Shown here piece after piece: positions 1 to 8,997 of a stretch of 64,000 bases of DNA (positions within the stretch are counted from its first letter, which is position 1; each line of letters starts with the position of its first letter). The notes below the pieces were generated by a model. The model was not told where the DNA came from and made no database searches. It saw only the letters and a program-made list of their open reading frames with translations. This stretch comes from Blastococcus sp. VKM Ac-2987 (GTDB lineage: Bacteria; Actinomycetota; Actinomycetes; Mycobacteriales; Geodermatophilaceae), in contig NZ_JAPVBG010000002.1 in assembly GCF_026967805.1 (NCBI RefSeq), forward strand, positions 1,190,238-1,254,237. The letters run 5' to 3'. A program made the position numbers and the translations under genes.

Positions 1-57
1 GCCCGCGGTCACCGGCTGCTCGACGAACTGGGCGCGAAGGAGAACACCGCTTCATGA
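1..57 (+). CDS. C-terminal tail of an upstream gene (perhaps gatA), cut by the window edge
   Basis: Eighteen codons are open from base 1 and end in a TGA at 55-57 that overlaps the gatB ATG at 54 in an ATGA junction, so the two genes are translationally coupled. The tail reads [18 protein letters not shown]. Context suggests GatA, which usually precedes GatB, but in mycobacteria pfkA lies between them. The tail alone is too short to decide. The identity is inference. Confidence 0.45.
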   Translation, partial: ARGHRLLDELGAKENTAS

Positions 58-1556
58 GCACCGACACCCTGGTCGAGTACGGCGAGCTGCTCACCCGGTA
101 CGAGCCGGTCATCGGCCTGGAGACCCACGTCGAGCTGGGCACCGCGTCGAAGATGTTCTGCGGCTGCTCGACCACCTTCGGCGCCGAGCCCAACACCCAG
201 ACCTGCCCGGTGTGCCTGGGCCTGCCCGGGTCGCTGCCCGCCGCCAACGCCGCCGCCATCGAGGCGACCATCCGCATCGGGCTGGCGCTGGGCTGCCGGA
301 TCGCCACCTGGTCGCGCTTCGCGCGGAAGAACTACTTCTACCCGGACATCCCCAAGGGCTTCCAGACCAGCCAGTACGACGAGCCGCTCTGCACCGCCGG
401 GCACCTCGACGTCGAGGTCGAGGGCGAGACCTACCGCGTCGAGATCGAGCGGGTGCACCTGGAGGAGGACACCGGCAAGAACCTGCACGTCGGTGGCTCG
501 ACCGGGCGCATCCACGGCGCCGACCACTCGCTGGTCGACTACAACCGCGCCGGCATCCCGCTGGTCGAGATCGTCACCCGGCCGATCCCGGGCGCGGGGG
601 CCAAGGCCCCCGAGGTGGCCAAGGCCTACGTCACCGAGCTGCGCGAGATCCTGCTCGCCCTCGGCGTCTCCGAGGTGCGCATGGAGCAGGGCAACCTGCG
701 CTGCGACGTCAACACCTCGCTGGCGCCCATCGGCAGCCTCGAGTGGGGCACCCGCACCGAGACCAAGAACGTGAACTCGCTGCGTTCCGTGGAGCGCTCG
801 GTGCGCTTCGAGATGCGCCGCCAGGCCGCCGTGCTGGACGCCGCCGAGCGCGTCGTGCAGGAGACCCGCCACTTCCACGAGGACACCGGCAGCACCTCGT
901 CGGGCCGGAGCAAGGAGGAGGCCACCGACTACCGGTACTTCCCCGAGCCCGACCTGGTGCCCATCGCCCCCGACGAGGCGTGGGTCGAGGAGCTGCGGGC
1001 CGGCCTGCCCGAGCTGCCCGCTGCCCGCCGGACCCGCCTCTCCGACGAGTGGGGGATCTCGCCGACGGAGATGGCGTGGCTGGTCAACGCCGGCGCCGTC
1101 GAGCTGGTCAGCGACACGGTCGCCGCGGGCGCCTCGCCGGGGGATGCGCGCAAGTGGTGGCTCGGCGAGCTGGCCCGCCGGGCCAACGACGCCGGGACCG
1201 ACCTGACCGAGCTCGCCGTGACCCCGGCGCAGGTCGCCGAGCTCATCGGCCTGATCTCCGCAGGCACGATCAACGACCAGCTGGCCCGGCAGGCGCTGGA
1301 CGGCGTCCTGGCCGGCGAGGGCGACCCGTCCGCCGTCGTCGAGGCCCGCGGCCTGGCGGTCATGGGCGACTCCGACGAGCTGGTGGCCGCCGTCGACGCG
1401 GCGATCGAGGGCAACCCCGACGTCGCCGACAAGGTGCGCGGCGGCAAGGTGCAGGCGATCGGGGCGCTGGTCGGCGCGGTCATGAAGACCACCCGCGGCA
1501 AGGCCGACGCCGCCACCGTGAAGCGCATGCTGGAGGAACGGTTGATCAGCAGCTGA
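54..1556 (+). CDS. gatB: Aspartyl/glutamyl-tRNA(Asn/Gln) amidotransferase subunit B
   Basis: GatB is the kinase/transamidase-coupling subunit of the cytoplasmic GatCAB complex. It turns misacylated Glu-tRNA(Gln) and Asp-tRNA(Asn) into Gln-tRNA(Gln) and Asn-tRNA(Asn). The 500-residue protein has the usual length. It shows the N-terminal [11 protein letters not shown] signature near residue 20, the [13 protein letters not shown] motif near 165, [11 protein letters not shown] near 210, and a C-terminal YqeY-like helical tail that binds tRNA. The ATG at 54 overlaps the previous stop, so it is probably the last gene of a gat operon. It ends before a hairpin shared with a convergent gene. A GluRS gene, one tRNA-Gln and two tRNA-Glu genes lie 20-25 kb downstream, in keeping with the indirect pathway. 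Confidence 0.97.
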   Translation: MSTDTLVEYGELLTRYEPVIGLETHVELGTASKMFCGCSTTFGAEPNTQTCPVCLGLPGSLPAANAAAIEATIRIGLALGCRIATWSRFARKNYFYPDIPKGFQTSQYDEPLCTAGHLDVEVEGETYRVEIERVHLEEDTGKNLHVGGSTGRIHGADHSLVDYNRAGIPLVEIVTRPIPGAGAKAPEVAKAYVTELREILLALGVSEVRMEQGNLRCDVNTSLAPIGSLEWGTRTETKNVNSLRSVERSVRFEMRRQAAVLDAAERVVQETRHFHEDTGSTSSGRSKEEATDYRYFPEPDLVPIAPDEAWVEELRAGLPELPAARRTRLSDEWGISPTEMAWLVNAGAVELVSDTVAAGASPGDARKWWLGELARRANDAGTDLTELAVTPAQVAELIGLISAGTINDQLARQALDGVLAGEGDPSAVVEARGLAVMGDSDELVAAVDAAIEGNPDVADKVRGGKVQAIGALVGAVMKTTRGKADAATVKRMLEERLISS

Positions 1557-1641
1557 TCGTCGCGCCGAGTGGGGCCCGGAGGGCTCCGCGCAGGCGCGAC
1601 TCAGCGGCTCAGCTCAGCAGGGGGACGGCACCTGGCCGCGG

Positions 1642-1660
1642 TGCGGTCCGGAGGACCGCA
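1642..1660. terminator. Hairpin between convergent gatB and the LppZ-like gene
   Basis: A perfect 8-bp stem (TGCGGTCC/GGACCGCA) with a GGA loop sits 3 bases from the minus-strand stop and 85 bases after the gatB stop. There is no U tract, as is common for actinobacterial terminators. It could serve both strands. Confidence 0.5.
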
Positions 1661-1663
1661 GTG

Positions 1664-2794
1664 TCAGAGCGGGGAGTTCGGCTGGCCGCCGGGCGGGCGG
1701 ATGCGCAGCACCTTGTCGTCGTCCTCGGCCGGCGTGCCGAGGCCGTCGCGGTTGGACGTCGTGATCCAGAGCGCGCCCTCGGCGTCCAGGACGACGGTGC
1801 GCAGGCGGCCGTACCGGTCGCCGAGCACCGCGTCGACGGCGCCGTCGATCGGCACGCCGCTCTCGTCCAGCGTGATCACGTGCACCTGCCGCCCGTCCAG
1901 CGCACCCAGGAACACCGTCCCGTTCGCGACCGCGCAGCCGCCCAGGCCGCCCTCCTCGGCCGGGATGGTCACCACGGGGACACCGGGGCCGTCCTCCTGG
2001 ACGCGGTCGAGCTCGTCGGGGCCCTGGGACGCCTCGTCGGTCGCGTAGACCCGCTCCCCGTCCAGGCAGAGCGCCGTGACGTCGCGGTAGCCCCAGCTGT
2101 GCACGGGGGTGAGGCTCCGCACCGGGTCGCCGAAGACGTCGATGCGCAGCACCTTGCCCGCCAGCGATGCCGGGTCGGCCGCGAGCGCGGGGTCCCCGGT
2201 GTCCCCGGTGCCGACGTAGAGGTGGCCGTCGGCGCCGGTCACGAGGCCGCCGCCGTTGCCGGTCGCGCCGCGCGGGATGCCGGTGAGCACCGGGTTCGGC
2301 GTCCCCCCGATCGGGAACCGCACCACCCGGTTGTCGGTCGCCGTGGTGACGTAGGCGAACAGCAGCCCGTCCTCGGCGAAGGTGGGGGAGAGGGTCAGCC
2401 CCAGCAGCCCGCCGTCGCCGGAGGTGTCCAGCCCCGGCACGGTCATGAGCTCCTCGGCCGGCGAGCGGTCCGGGAACACCTGCAGCAGGCGCCCGGTGTC
2501 CCGCTCGCCGACGATCGCCGAGCCATCGGGGAGCAGCACCAGACCGGTGGGCACGCTGAGCCCGGAGGCGACGACGTTCGGATCGCCGGCCTCCTCCTCG
2601 CCGCCGGGCTGGGCGGGCTCGCCCGGCGGGGGCAGCGTGGCCGAGGGCGGCCCGACCTGCGGGGGCGGGCCCTCGGGCAGCGGGCGGAACGGGCCGGCGG
2701 GCTCGTAGCCGCCGCTGCCGCAGCCGGTCAGCAGCACCGCGGTGAGCAGGGCGGCGACTCCCTGCGACGCGCGCAGCGCCCTCGTCCGCCTCAC
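1664..2794 (-). CDS. lppZ: LppZ-like lipoprotein with a glucose/sorbosone dehydrogenase beta-propeller
   Basis: This is an exported lipoprotein of 376 residues. The signal peptide (basic start, hydrophobic core, lipobox LLTGC with lipidated Cys25) is followed by a Pro-rich linker to about residue 70 and then a six-bladed propeller of the soluble PQQ glucose/sorbosone dehydrogenase family. Conserved pieces are VPTGLVLLPDG near 82, GERDTGRLLQV near 96 and ADGHLYVGTGDTG near 188. The position by gatB and upstream of a Cfp6-like gene matches M. tuberculosis lppZ (Rv3006). Where the Acinetobacter enzyme has its catalytic His (motif starting HxxG before RLV), this protein has Gly179, so PQQ-dependent sugar oxidation is doubtful. 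The GTG at 2794 is chosen because a -10 box lies 7 bases upstream. An extended reading frame upstream has no support. Confidence 0.82.
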   Translation of the reverse strand: MRRTRALRASQGVAALLTAVLLTGCGSGGYEPAGPFRPLPEGPPPQVGPPSATLPPPGEPAQPGGEEEAGDPNVVASGLSVPTGLVLLPDGSAIVGERDTGRLLQVFPDRSPAEELMTVPGLDTSGDGGLLGLTLSPTFAEDGLLFAYVTTATDNRVVRFPIGGTPNPVLTGIPRGATGNGGGLVTGADGHLYVGTGDTGDPALAADPASLAGKVLRIDVFGDPVRSLTPVHSWGYRDVTALCLDGERVYATDEASQGPDELDRVQEDGPGVPVVTIPAEEGGLGGCAVANGTVFLGALDGRQVHVITLDESGVPIDGAVDAVLGDRYGRLRTVVLDAEGALWITTSNRDGLGTPAEDDDKVLRIRPPGGQPNSPL

Positions 2795-2801
2795 CGGGCC
2801 C

Positions 2802-2807
2802 AGAGTA
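2802..2807 (-). promoter_or_regulatory. -10 box of the lppZ-like gene, leaderless spacing
   Basis: On the minus strand TACTCT (TANNNT type) ends 7 bases before the GTG at 2794. That would place the transcript start on the start codon. Confidence 0.5.
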
Positions 2808-2856
2808 CGTGCGGCCGACCGGCCGGCCGCCGGTCGTCGCCGGCGCCCGGGCTGGT

Positions 2857-2862
2857 TAGCGT
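2857..2862 (+). promoter_or_regulatory. -10 box of the 2-hydroxyacid dehydrogenase gene, leaderless spacing
   Basis: TAGCGT lies 7 bases before the GTG at 2870. This favours that start over the in-frame GTGs at 2861 and 2864. Confidence 0.5.
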
Positions 2863-2869
2863 GGTGCCC

Positions 2870-3817
2870 GTGACGACTCTGGAACTGCCGGCGGACGAGA
2901 CGCTGCACGTGCTGGTGCCCTCCCGCGCCGTCGGCGCCGCCGTGGAGGCGGTCTCCCCCCGGGTGCGGGCGCACCGGTGCGATCCCGCCGACGGCCCCCC
3001 CGGTGGCGACGCCGCCCGCGCGCGGGTCTGGGTGCCGCGCTCGGCCGGCGCCACCGCGCCGGACGCAGGGTTCTTCGCCGCGCTGCCCGACCTGCGCCTC
3101 GTGCAGCTGCTCACCGCGGGGGCGGAGAAGTTCATCGGCCGGCTGCCCGAGGGCGTGGTGCTGTGCAACGCCCGGGGGGCGCACACCCCGTCGACCGCCG
3201 AGTGGGCGGTCGCCGCGACGCTCGCGGCGCAGCGCGGCATCCCCTTCTTCGTGCGCGAGCAGGACGCCGGCCGCTGGTCGTTCGGCACGCACCGGTCCCT
3301 GGTCGGGGCCCGCGTCCTCGTGGTCGGCGCCGGCGACATCGGCCGGGCCATCGGCCGGATGCTCGCCGGGTTCGACGTCGAGCTGACCTACGTCGCGCGC
3401 ACCGCCCGCGAGGGGGTCCGCGCCATGGACGAGCTGCCCGACCTGCTCCCGCACGCCGACGTCGTCGTCCTCATCGTCCCCGTGACGCCGGAGACCCGCG
3501 GCATGGTCGACGCGCGCTTCCTCGCCGCGATGCCCGACGGGGCGCTGCTGGTCAACGCCGCCCGGGGCGTCGTCGTCGACACCGACGCGCTCGTCGCCGA
3601 GCTGGCGAGCGGCCGGCTGCGCGCGGCGCTGGACGTCACCGACCCCGAGCCGCTGCCCGAGGGGCACCCGCTGTGGTCGGCGCCCGGGCTGCTGCTCACG
3701 CCGCACGTCGGGGGCGCGGTGCCCGAGACCGGCGCGCGGGCGGCCGCCGCCGTCACCGACCAGCTCCGCCGCGTCCTCGCCGGCGAGCCGCTGGTCAACG
3801 TCGTCGACGACTACTGA
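2870..3817 (+). CDS. D-isomer-specific 2-hydroxyacid dehydrogenase
   Basis: A cytosolic NAD(P)-dependent dehydrogenase of 315 residues. It has the nucleotide-binding motif VVGAGDIGRAIG near residue 147, the catalytic Arg in NAARGVVVD near 230, the acidic DVTDPEPLPEGHPLW segment and the catalytic His in TPHVGGAVPE near 285. This set is typical of the phosphoglycerate/glyoxylate/hydroxyphenylpyruvate reductase superfamily, and the substrate cannot be read from sequence. It is distinct from serA at 14.4 kb, which carries the long C-terminal domains this protein lacks. It is divergent from the lppZ-like gene and overlaps the tail of the PH-domain gene by 7 bases. Confidence 0.88.
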   Translation: MTTLELPADETLHVLVPSRAVGAAVEAVSPRVRAHRCDPADGPPGGDAARARVWVPRSAGATAPDAGFFAALPDLRLVQLLTAGAEKFIGRLPEGVVLCNARGAHTPSTAEWAVAATLAAQRGIPFFVREQDAGRWSFGTHRSLVGARVLVVGAGDIGRAIGRMLAGFDVELTYVARTAREGVRAMDELPDLLPHADVVVLIVPVTPETRGMVDARFLAAMPDGALLVNAARGVVVDTDALVAELASGRLRAALDVTDPEPLPEGHPLWSAPGLLLTPHVGGAVPETGARAAAAVTDQLRRVLAGEPLVNVVDDY

Positions 3818-4194
3818 GCCGCCGGGCCGGTCGGGATCTCCAGCCGCCCGCCGGAGACCGCGGCCAGCCGCGGCAGGTCGCGGGTCCGCAGCACCGGCAG
3901 CTGGACCTCCGTGGCGGCGGTGGTGACCAGCCAGAGGTCGCCGCGCCGGCCGACGCGGATGCCGGCCAGCTCCGGCCAGCGCACCGTCCGGGAGCCCAGG
4001 AGGGCGCGCACGGTGATGCCGTCGTCGGCGACGTCGACGCCCCGGCGCAGCACCGCGACCGCCATGGCCGCGGGGACCAGCAGCAGCACCGGCGTCCACC
4101 AGGCGATCGCCGCCGTCGGGACGATGCAGACGGCCAGCACGGCCAGGGGCAGCAGCGCGCTGCGGTCCATCCGGAAGCGGGCGGAAGGGCTCAC
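3811..4194 (-). CDS. PH-domain membrane protein, Cfp6-like (bPH_6 type)
   Basis: A small membrane protein of about 127 residues. After a short FRMDRSALL start come two closely spaced hydrophobic helices (about residues 13-45, with [19 protein letters not shown] between and within them). A compact soluble domain follows with the bacterial PH-6 pattern ([23 protein letters not shown], then [15 protein letters not shown]). M. tuberculosis has a family member, Cfp6 (Rv3004, low-molecular-weight antigen 6), at the equivalent place beside ilvB. The function of the family is unknown. The GTG at 4194 gives the usual FR-rich N-terminus; the ATG at 4170 is the alternative. The stop overlaps the convergent dehydrogenase by 7 bases. 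Confidence 0.78.
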   Translation of the reverse strand: MSPSARFRMDRSALLPLAVLAVCIVPTAAIAWWTPVLLLVPAAMAVAVLRRGVDVADDGITVRALLGSRTVRWPELAGIRVGRRGDLWLVTTAATEVQLPVLRTRDLPRLAAVSGGRLEIPTGPAAQ

Positions 4195-4244
4195 GGACGG
4201 CCATGATCCCACCCCGGGCCGGTCGGCCGGGCGGGTCGACGGCC

Positions 4245-4250
4245 TACCAT
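4245..4250 (+). promoter_or_regulatory. -10 box of ilvD, leaderless spacing
   Basis: TACCAT ends 8 bases before the ilvD GTG at 4259. No Shine-Dalgarno sequence is visible, so a leaderless transcript is likely. Confidence 0.5.
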
Positions 4251-4258
4251 CCCCGCTC

Positions 4259-5983
4259 GTGACGATCGGCGAGGACCTCATCCCCGGCAACGAGCCCGCG
4301 AGCCAGACCCACAGCCCGCTCAAGCCGCGCAGCTACGAGGTGACCGACGGGGACGCCAAGGCGCCCGCCCGGGCCATGCTGCGCGCCGTCGGCATGGGTG
4401 ACGACGACTTCGCCAAGCCGCAGATCGGCGTCGCCTCGTCCTGGAACGAGATCACCCCCTGCAACCTGTCCCTGGACCGGCTGGCCAAGCGGGCCAAGGA
4501 GGGCGTGCACGCGGCCGGCGGCTTCCCGCTGGAGTTCGGCACCATCTCGGTGTCCGACGGCATCTCGATGGGCCACGAGGGGATGCGCGCCTCGCTGGTG
4601 TCCCGCGAGGTCATCGCCGACTCGGTCGAGACCGTCATGTTCGCCGAGCGGCTGGACGGCTCGGTGCTCCTCGCCGGCTGCGACAAGTCGCTGCCCGGGA
4701 TGCTGATGGCCGCCGCCCGCCTCGACCTGGCCAGCGTGTTCCTGTACTCCGGCTCCACGATGCCGGGCAAGCTCGGCGACCGGGACCTCACGATCATCGA
4801 CGTCTTCGAGGCCGTCGGCGCCTGCGCCCGCGGGCTGATCAGCCGCGACGAGCTGGTCGAGATCGAGAAGGCCGCCTGCCCCGGCATGGGTTCCTGCGGC
4901 GGCATGTACACCGCCAACACCATGGCCAGCGTCGCCGAGGCGCTCGGCATGGCGCTGCCGGGCAGCGCCGCCCCGCCGGCGATCGACAACCGCCGCGACG
5001 CCTACGCCGTCGCCTCCGGCGAGGCGGTGGTCAACCTGCTCCGCCGGGGCATCACCGCCCGGCAGATCATGACCCGCGAGGCGTTCGAGAACGCCATCAC
5101 CGTCGTCATGGCCCTCGGCGGCTCGACCAACGCGGTGCTGCACCTGATGGCGATCGCGCACGAGGCGCAGGTCGACCTCTCGCTCGAGGACTTCAACCGC
5201 ATCGGGGACCGGACCCCGCACCTGGCCGACGTCAAGCCGTTCGGCCGCTACGTCATGACCGACGTCGACCGCATCGGTGGCGTGCCGGTGGTGCTCCGCG
5301 CGCTGCTGGACGCCGGGCTGCTGCACGGCGACGTCCTCACCGTGACCGGGAAGACGATGGCCGAGAACCTCGCCGAGATCGCCCCGCCGGACCCCGACGG
5401 CGCGATCATCCACGCGATGAGCGCACCGATCCACAAGAGCGGCGGGCTCACCATCCTGCGCGGCTCGCTCTCCCCGGAGGGCGCGGTCGTGAAGTCGGCC
5501 GGGTTCGACACCGACGTCTTCGAGGGCACCGCCCGCGTCTTCGACGGCGAGCAGGGCGCCATGGACGCCGTCACCGAGGGGACGCTCGAGCCCGGCGACG
5601 TCGTGGTCATCCGCTACGAGGGCCCCCGGGGCGGGCCGGGCATGCGGGAGATGCTCGCCGTCACCGGCGCGATCAAGGGCGCCGGGCTGGGCAAGGACGT
5701 CCTCCTGCTCACCGACGGGCGGTTCTCCGGCGGGACCACGGGCCTGTGCATCGGCCACGTCGCGCCCGAGGCCGCCGACGGTGGCCCGATCGCCTTCGTG
5801 CGCGACGGCGACCGGATCCGGCTGGACCTGGCGAACCGCACGCTGGACCTGCTGGTCGACGCCGACGAGCTGGCCCGCCGGGCCGACGGCTGGACGCCGC
5901 TCCCGCCCCGGTACACCACCGGCGTGCTCGGCAAGTACGCCAAGCTCGTCGGCTCGGCCGCCCAGGGCGCCATCTGCGGCTGA
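4259..5983 (+). CDS. ilvD: Dihydroxy-acid dehydratase
   Basis: IlvD dehydrates 2,3-dihydroxy-isovalerate and 2,3-dihydroxy-3-methylvalerate to the 2-oxo acids, the third common step of valine and isoleucine synthesis. The protein has 574 residues, close to the 575-residue mycobacterial type. Iron-sulfur ligands are visible as Cys in TPCNLSL (C68), GCDKSLPGM near 141 and [16 protein letters not shown] near 210. The Mg-binding and C-terminal LTDGRFSGG motifs are also present. Its promoter looks leaderless. It is separated from ilvBNC only by the GGDEF-EAL gene. In M. tuberculosis ilvD lies elsewhere (Rv0189c), so its presence here completes the local pathway. Confidence 0.96.
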   Translation: MTIGEDLIPGNEPASQTHSPLKPRSYEVTDGDAKAPARAMLRAVGMGDDDFAKPQIGVASSWNEITPCNLSLDRLAKRAKEGVHAAGGFPLEFGTISVSDGISMGHEGMRASLVSREVIADSVETVMFAERLDGSVLLAGCDKSLPGMLMAAARLDLASVFLYSGSTMPGKLGDRDLTIIDVFEAVGACARGLISRDELVEIEKAACPGMGSCGGMYTANTMASVAEALGMALPGSAAPPAIDNRRDAYAVASGEAVVNLLRRGITARQIMTREAFENAITVVMALGGSTNAVLHLMAIAHEAQVDLSLEDFNRIGDRTPHLADVKPFGRYVMTDVDRIGGVPVVLRALLDAGLLHGDVLTVTGKTMAENLAEIAPPDPDGAIIHAMSAPIHKSGGLTILRGSLSPEGAVVKSAGFDTDVFEGTARVFDGEQGAMDAVTEGTLEPGDVVVIRYEGPRGGPGMREMLAVTGAIKGAGLGKDVLLLTDGRFSGGTTGLCIGHVAPEAADGGPIAFVRDGDRIRLDLANRTLDLLVDADELARRADGWTPLPPRYTTGVLGKYAKLVGSAAQGAICG

Positions 5984-6006
5984 CCCCGACGGGTGAGCCC
6001 GGGGCT

Positions 6007-8877
6007 GTGGAACTCCACCGTCCCGGTTCAGGTGCCGACCAGAGGGCCGTGGACCTGCATGCGCAGCGACGGGACGGCGGTGCGCCGACCCTTTCCGAGC
6101 CGTTCGCCGGGCCGATCCTCGCCGCGCCGCCGCGCACCGAATCCCCGGTCGCTCCTCCGCCGGCCGCGTCCGCGGCGGAGCGGCGGGAGTCGCGCACCCT
6201 CTACGTCCTGCTCGCCGTGCTCGCCCTCTCCGGCGGGCTGGCGCGACCCGACCTCGGTGCGGTGGCCGAGCGCCTGCTCACCGTCCTGCTGGCGGTCGCC
6301 GCGATCGGCACCGCGGTCGTCGTCCACACCCACGCCGCCCGGCTGGACCGCGCCGAGCGCCGGCCGTGGCGGGCCCTCGCGGCGGTCGCCGTGCTCCAGG
6401 CGGCCGGCCGCCTGCTGAGCGCGGTGGACGGCGCGGTGCCCGGCGTCGTGGCGCACGTCGTCCAGGTGCTCGCGCTGCCGCTCGGGCTCGCGGCCTGCCT
6501 CCTGCTCCTGCCGCGCCGCGGAGGGCGGATCGGGGTGCGAGAGCTGCTCGACGGCGCCATCGTGGTGGTCGCGGTGGTGCTGCTGGCCGGGCTGGTGCTG
6601 TCCCGGGCGGGCGCCCGGAGCGGCAGCGGCGTCGTCGGCGTGCTGCAGAACATGGGCTACCCCGCCGCCGGCGCAGTGCTCTGCGCGGTGGCGCTCATGG
6701 TCGTCTCCCGCGGGCCGGAGTCCCGCCGTCGGCCGGCGGTGTGGCTGCTGGTGTCGATGGTGGCGTCGGCGGTCGTCGCGCTCGCTGCCGCCATGGCCCG
6801 CGTGCTGGGTGAGGCGCCCTCGGACCTGCTGATCAGCGTCGCCTGGTCGGCGATGCTGGCCGCCGGCGTCCGGGCGGTCGACACCGACTCCGGGCACCGG
6901 CCGCGGGCGGGCCGGCACGCCGACGCCCTGCCGCTGTTCGGCCTGGCCGTCAGCCACGCGACGGCCTACGGGGTGGCCGGGGTGGTCATCGCGGTGCTGA
7001 ACGCCGGGCACACGTTCACCCGGCTCGAGCAGGTGGCCGTCGGGGTCCTCATCCTCTGCACCTCGCTGCGCAGCCTCCTGTGGGTCGTCGACGGCGGCCG
7101 GCTCACCCGCCGGCTCCAGCAGACCGAGGCCTACTTCCGCGCGCTGGCCGCCAGCGCCGAGGACGTCACCGTCGTCCTGGACGACGGTGGGCGGGTGCGC
7201 TGGGTCTCCGGTGCCGCCGACGGTCAGCTCGGGTGGTCCGCGCGCGACCTGACCGGCCGCCGGCTGGCCGACCTGCTCGACCCCGCCGACCGCGGCGTCC
7301 TGGACCGGTTGGTGGGCGCGCCCGGGGGTGCGGCACCCGCCGCGCTGCCGCCCACCGTGCGGCTGCGCACCCGGGACGGGAAGTGGCGCGACGTGGAGCT
7401 GTCCGGTGCGGCCCGCGCGGGTGTTCCCGGGACCGGCCTCGGGGAGGGGCTGGTGCTCCACCTCCGCGACGTGACCGCGCGCCGGTCCGACCAGCGGGAG
7501 CTGGAGCGGCTGGCCTACACCGACCACCTGACCGGCCTGCCCAACCGGGCCCGCTTCCTCGCCGGGCTGGAGGAGGCGCGGACACACGCCGCCGCGGGGC
7601 GGCCGAGCTGCGTCCTGCTGGTCGACCTCGACGGGTTCAAGGCGGTCAACGACGTGGCCGGGCACGACGCCGGCGACCAGCTGCTGACCCAGGTCGCCGA
7701 CCAGCTCCGGGCCGGGGCCCGGGAGCAGGACCTCGTCGCCCGGCTCGGCGGCGACGAGTTCGCGATCCTGGTGCCGGCCGGCCTCGCGGAGGCGACGGGG
7801 CTGGCCGAGCGGCTGGTCGAGGTGCTGGACCGGCCGTTCCAGGCGCCGTCCCCGGACGGGCGGGGCGCCGGTCCGCGGTTCCCCGTCTCCGGCAGCATCG
7901 GCCTGGCCGAGCTCGCCCCCGCCGAGGACGCGTCGGCCACCGTCCGGCAGGCCGATCTGGCCCTGCGCGCGGCCAAGGCGGCGGGCAAGCGCTGCGTGCG
8001 TTCCTCGGGCGAGGGCATCGACGCCGCCGTGGACCGGCGGACCCGGCTGGCCCGCGACCTGCCGGCCGCGCTCGCGGAGGGCCAGCTGCACGTCCTCTAC
8101 CAGCCCGTCGTCGGCGTGCACGACCGCCGCGTGCTGGGTCTCGAGGCGCTCGTGCGCTGGGACCACCCGCTGCTGGGCGCCGTGCCGCCGGACGAGTTCA
8201 TCCCGCTGGCGGAGGAGGACGGCCTCATCGTCCCGCTCCAGCGCTGGGTGCTCGGGGTGGCGACGGAGCACGCGGCCGTGCTCCTCGCCGACGGGTGGGA
8301 CGTGCAGATGGGCGTGAACGTGTCGGTGCGCCACCTCCAGGCCGGCTGCCTGGCGCCCGACGTGGTCGCCGCGCTGACCGCCGCGCAGCTGCCCGCGGAC
8401 AAGCTGATCCTCGAGATCACCGAGTCGGTGCTGCTGGATGTGCACGACCGGGTGCTCAGCGACCTGGAGACGCTGCGCGGCATGGGCGTCGTGCTCTCGC
8501 TCGACGACTTCGGGGCGGGCTGGTCCTCGCTCGCCTACCTGGCCCGGTTGCCGGTGCAGATCCTCAAGATGGACCGGGCCTTCGTGGCCGGCATCGACAC
8601 CGATCCCCGCGGGCGGGCCCTCGTGGCCAGCGTCGTGGAGCTCGGCCGCACGCTGGGCATGGACGTCGTCGCGGAGGGCGTGGAGACCGAGGGGCAGATG
8701 GCCGAGTTGCGCGCCATGGACTGCCGGTACCTGCAGGGCTACCTGTTCGGCCGGCCGATGCCGTTCCCCGAGCTGCGGGCGCTGCTCGCCTCGTTCGACG
8801 ACTCCATCCTCGACGTGGACGGGCCGGGCCCGCGGAATCTGGACCTCGAAGTCCACCTGGTGGGACGGGACGGTTGA
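6007..8877 (+). CDS. Membrane PAS-GGDEF-EAL cyclic-di-GMP protein
   Basis: A protein of about 956 residues. The N-terminal third holds roughly eight hydrophobic helices (about 60-350), then a PAS domain (about 375-500), a GGDEF domain and an EAL domain. The diguanylate cyclase motif GGDEF is intact at about 581-585, with an RxxD inhibitory site (REQD) exactly five residues upstream. The phosphodiesterase domain has EAL at about 713-715, NVSVRHLQ, EITES, DDFGAGWSS, KMDRAFV and AEGVETE, so all main metal and catalytic motifs appear present. Both activities are possible, with the GGDEF domain under product inhibition. The start is uncertain: in-frame GTGs lie at 6007 and 6049. It sits between ilvD and the ilvB leader with no obvious metabolic link. 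Confidence 0.9.
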   Translation: MELHRPGSGADQRAVDLHAQRRDGGAPTLSEPFAGPILAAPPRTESPVAPPPAASAAERRESRTLYVLLAVLALSGGLARPDLGAVAERLLTVLLAVAAIGTAVVVHTHAARLDRAERRPWRALAAVAVLQAAGRLLSAVDGAVPGVVAHVVQVLALPLGLAACLLLLPRRGGRIGVRELLDGAIVVVAVVLLAGLVLSRAGARSGSGVVGVLQNMGYPAAGAVLCAVALMVVSRGPESRRRPAVWLLVSMVASAVVALAAAMARVLGEAPSDLLISVAWSAMLAAGVRAVDTDSGHRPRAGRHADALPLFGLAVSHATAYGVAGVVIAVLNAGHTFTRLEQVAVGVLILCTSLRSLLWVVDGGRLTRRLQQTEAYFRALAASAEDVTVVLDDGGRVRWVSGAADGQLGWSARDLTGRRLADLLDPADRGVLDRLVGAPGGAAPAALPPTVRLRTRDGKWRDVELSGAARAGVPGTGLGEGLVLHLRDVTARRSDQRELERLAYTDHLTGLPNRARFLAGLEEARTHAAAGRPSCVLLVDLDGFKAVNDVAGHDAGDQLLTQVADQLRAGAREQDLVARLGGDEFAILVPAGLAEATGLAERLVEVLDRPFQAPSPDGRGAGPRFPVSGSIGLAELAPAEDASATVRQADLALRAAKAAGKRCVRSSGEGIDAAVDRRTRLARDLPAALAEGQLHVLYQPVVGVHDRRVLGLEALVRWDHPLLGAVPPDEFIPLAEEDGLIVPLQRWVLGVATEHAAVLLADGWDVQMGVNVSVRHLQAGCLAPDVVAALTAAQLPADKLILEITESVLLDVHDRVLSDLETLRGMGVVLSLDDFGAGWSSLAYLARLPVQILKMDRAFVAGIDTDPRGRALVASVVELGRTLGMDVVAEGVETEGQMAELRAMDCRYLQGYLFGRPMPFPELRALLASFDDSILDVDGPGPRNLDLEVHLVGRDG

Positions 8878-8924
8878 CGGCGGGCCGGAGCGGGGCGCAC
8901 AGTGTGGTCGTGCCTCGCACCAGC

Positions 8925-8969
8925 ATGCTCGCCGACGTCCGCACCCGCGGCGTCCTCGTAATCGCGTAG
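8925..8969 (+). CDS. ilvB leader peptide (MLADVRTRGVLVIA)
   Basis: A 14-residue ORF ends in VLVIA followed by TAG. Four consecutive branched-chain codons, GTC CTC GTA ATC, precede the stop, including GTA, which is unusual in this GC-rich genome. The TAG is the first part of the following hairpin. In-frame GTG codons at 8904 and 8910 could extend it to about 19 residues. Actinobacterial ilvB leaders of this kind are known. A regulatory role, not a product role, is expected. Confidence 0.75.
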   Translation: MLADVRTRGVLVIA

Positions 8970-8997
8970 CGCGTCCGGTCACCGACCGACGCGCTGA

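Noticed and set aside
212-3817. Very long open frames overlapping gatB and other genes (also 1664-4204, 6028-9099, 55922-59062 on the minus strand)
   Set aside because: They are antisense or shifted-frame shadows in GC-rich DNA: Arg/Gly/Ala-rich translations without family motifs. Real genes in the correct frames cover the same bases.
8870-8905. TTGACG (8874-8879) as the -35 box of the ilvB leader promoter
   Set aside because: The only -10-like hexamer, CAGTGT at 8900-8905, is 20 bases away and poor, so it was not listed as a promoter.
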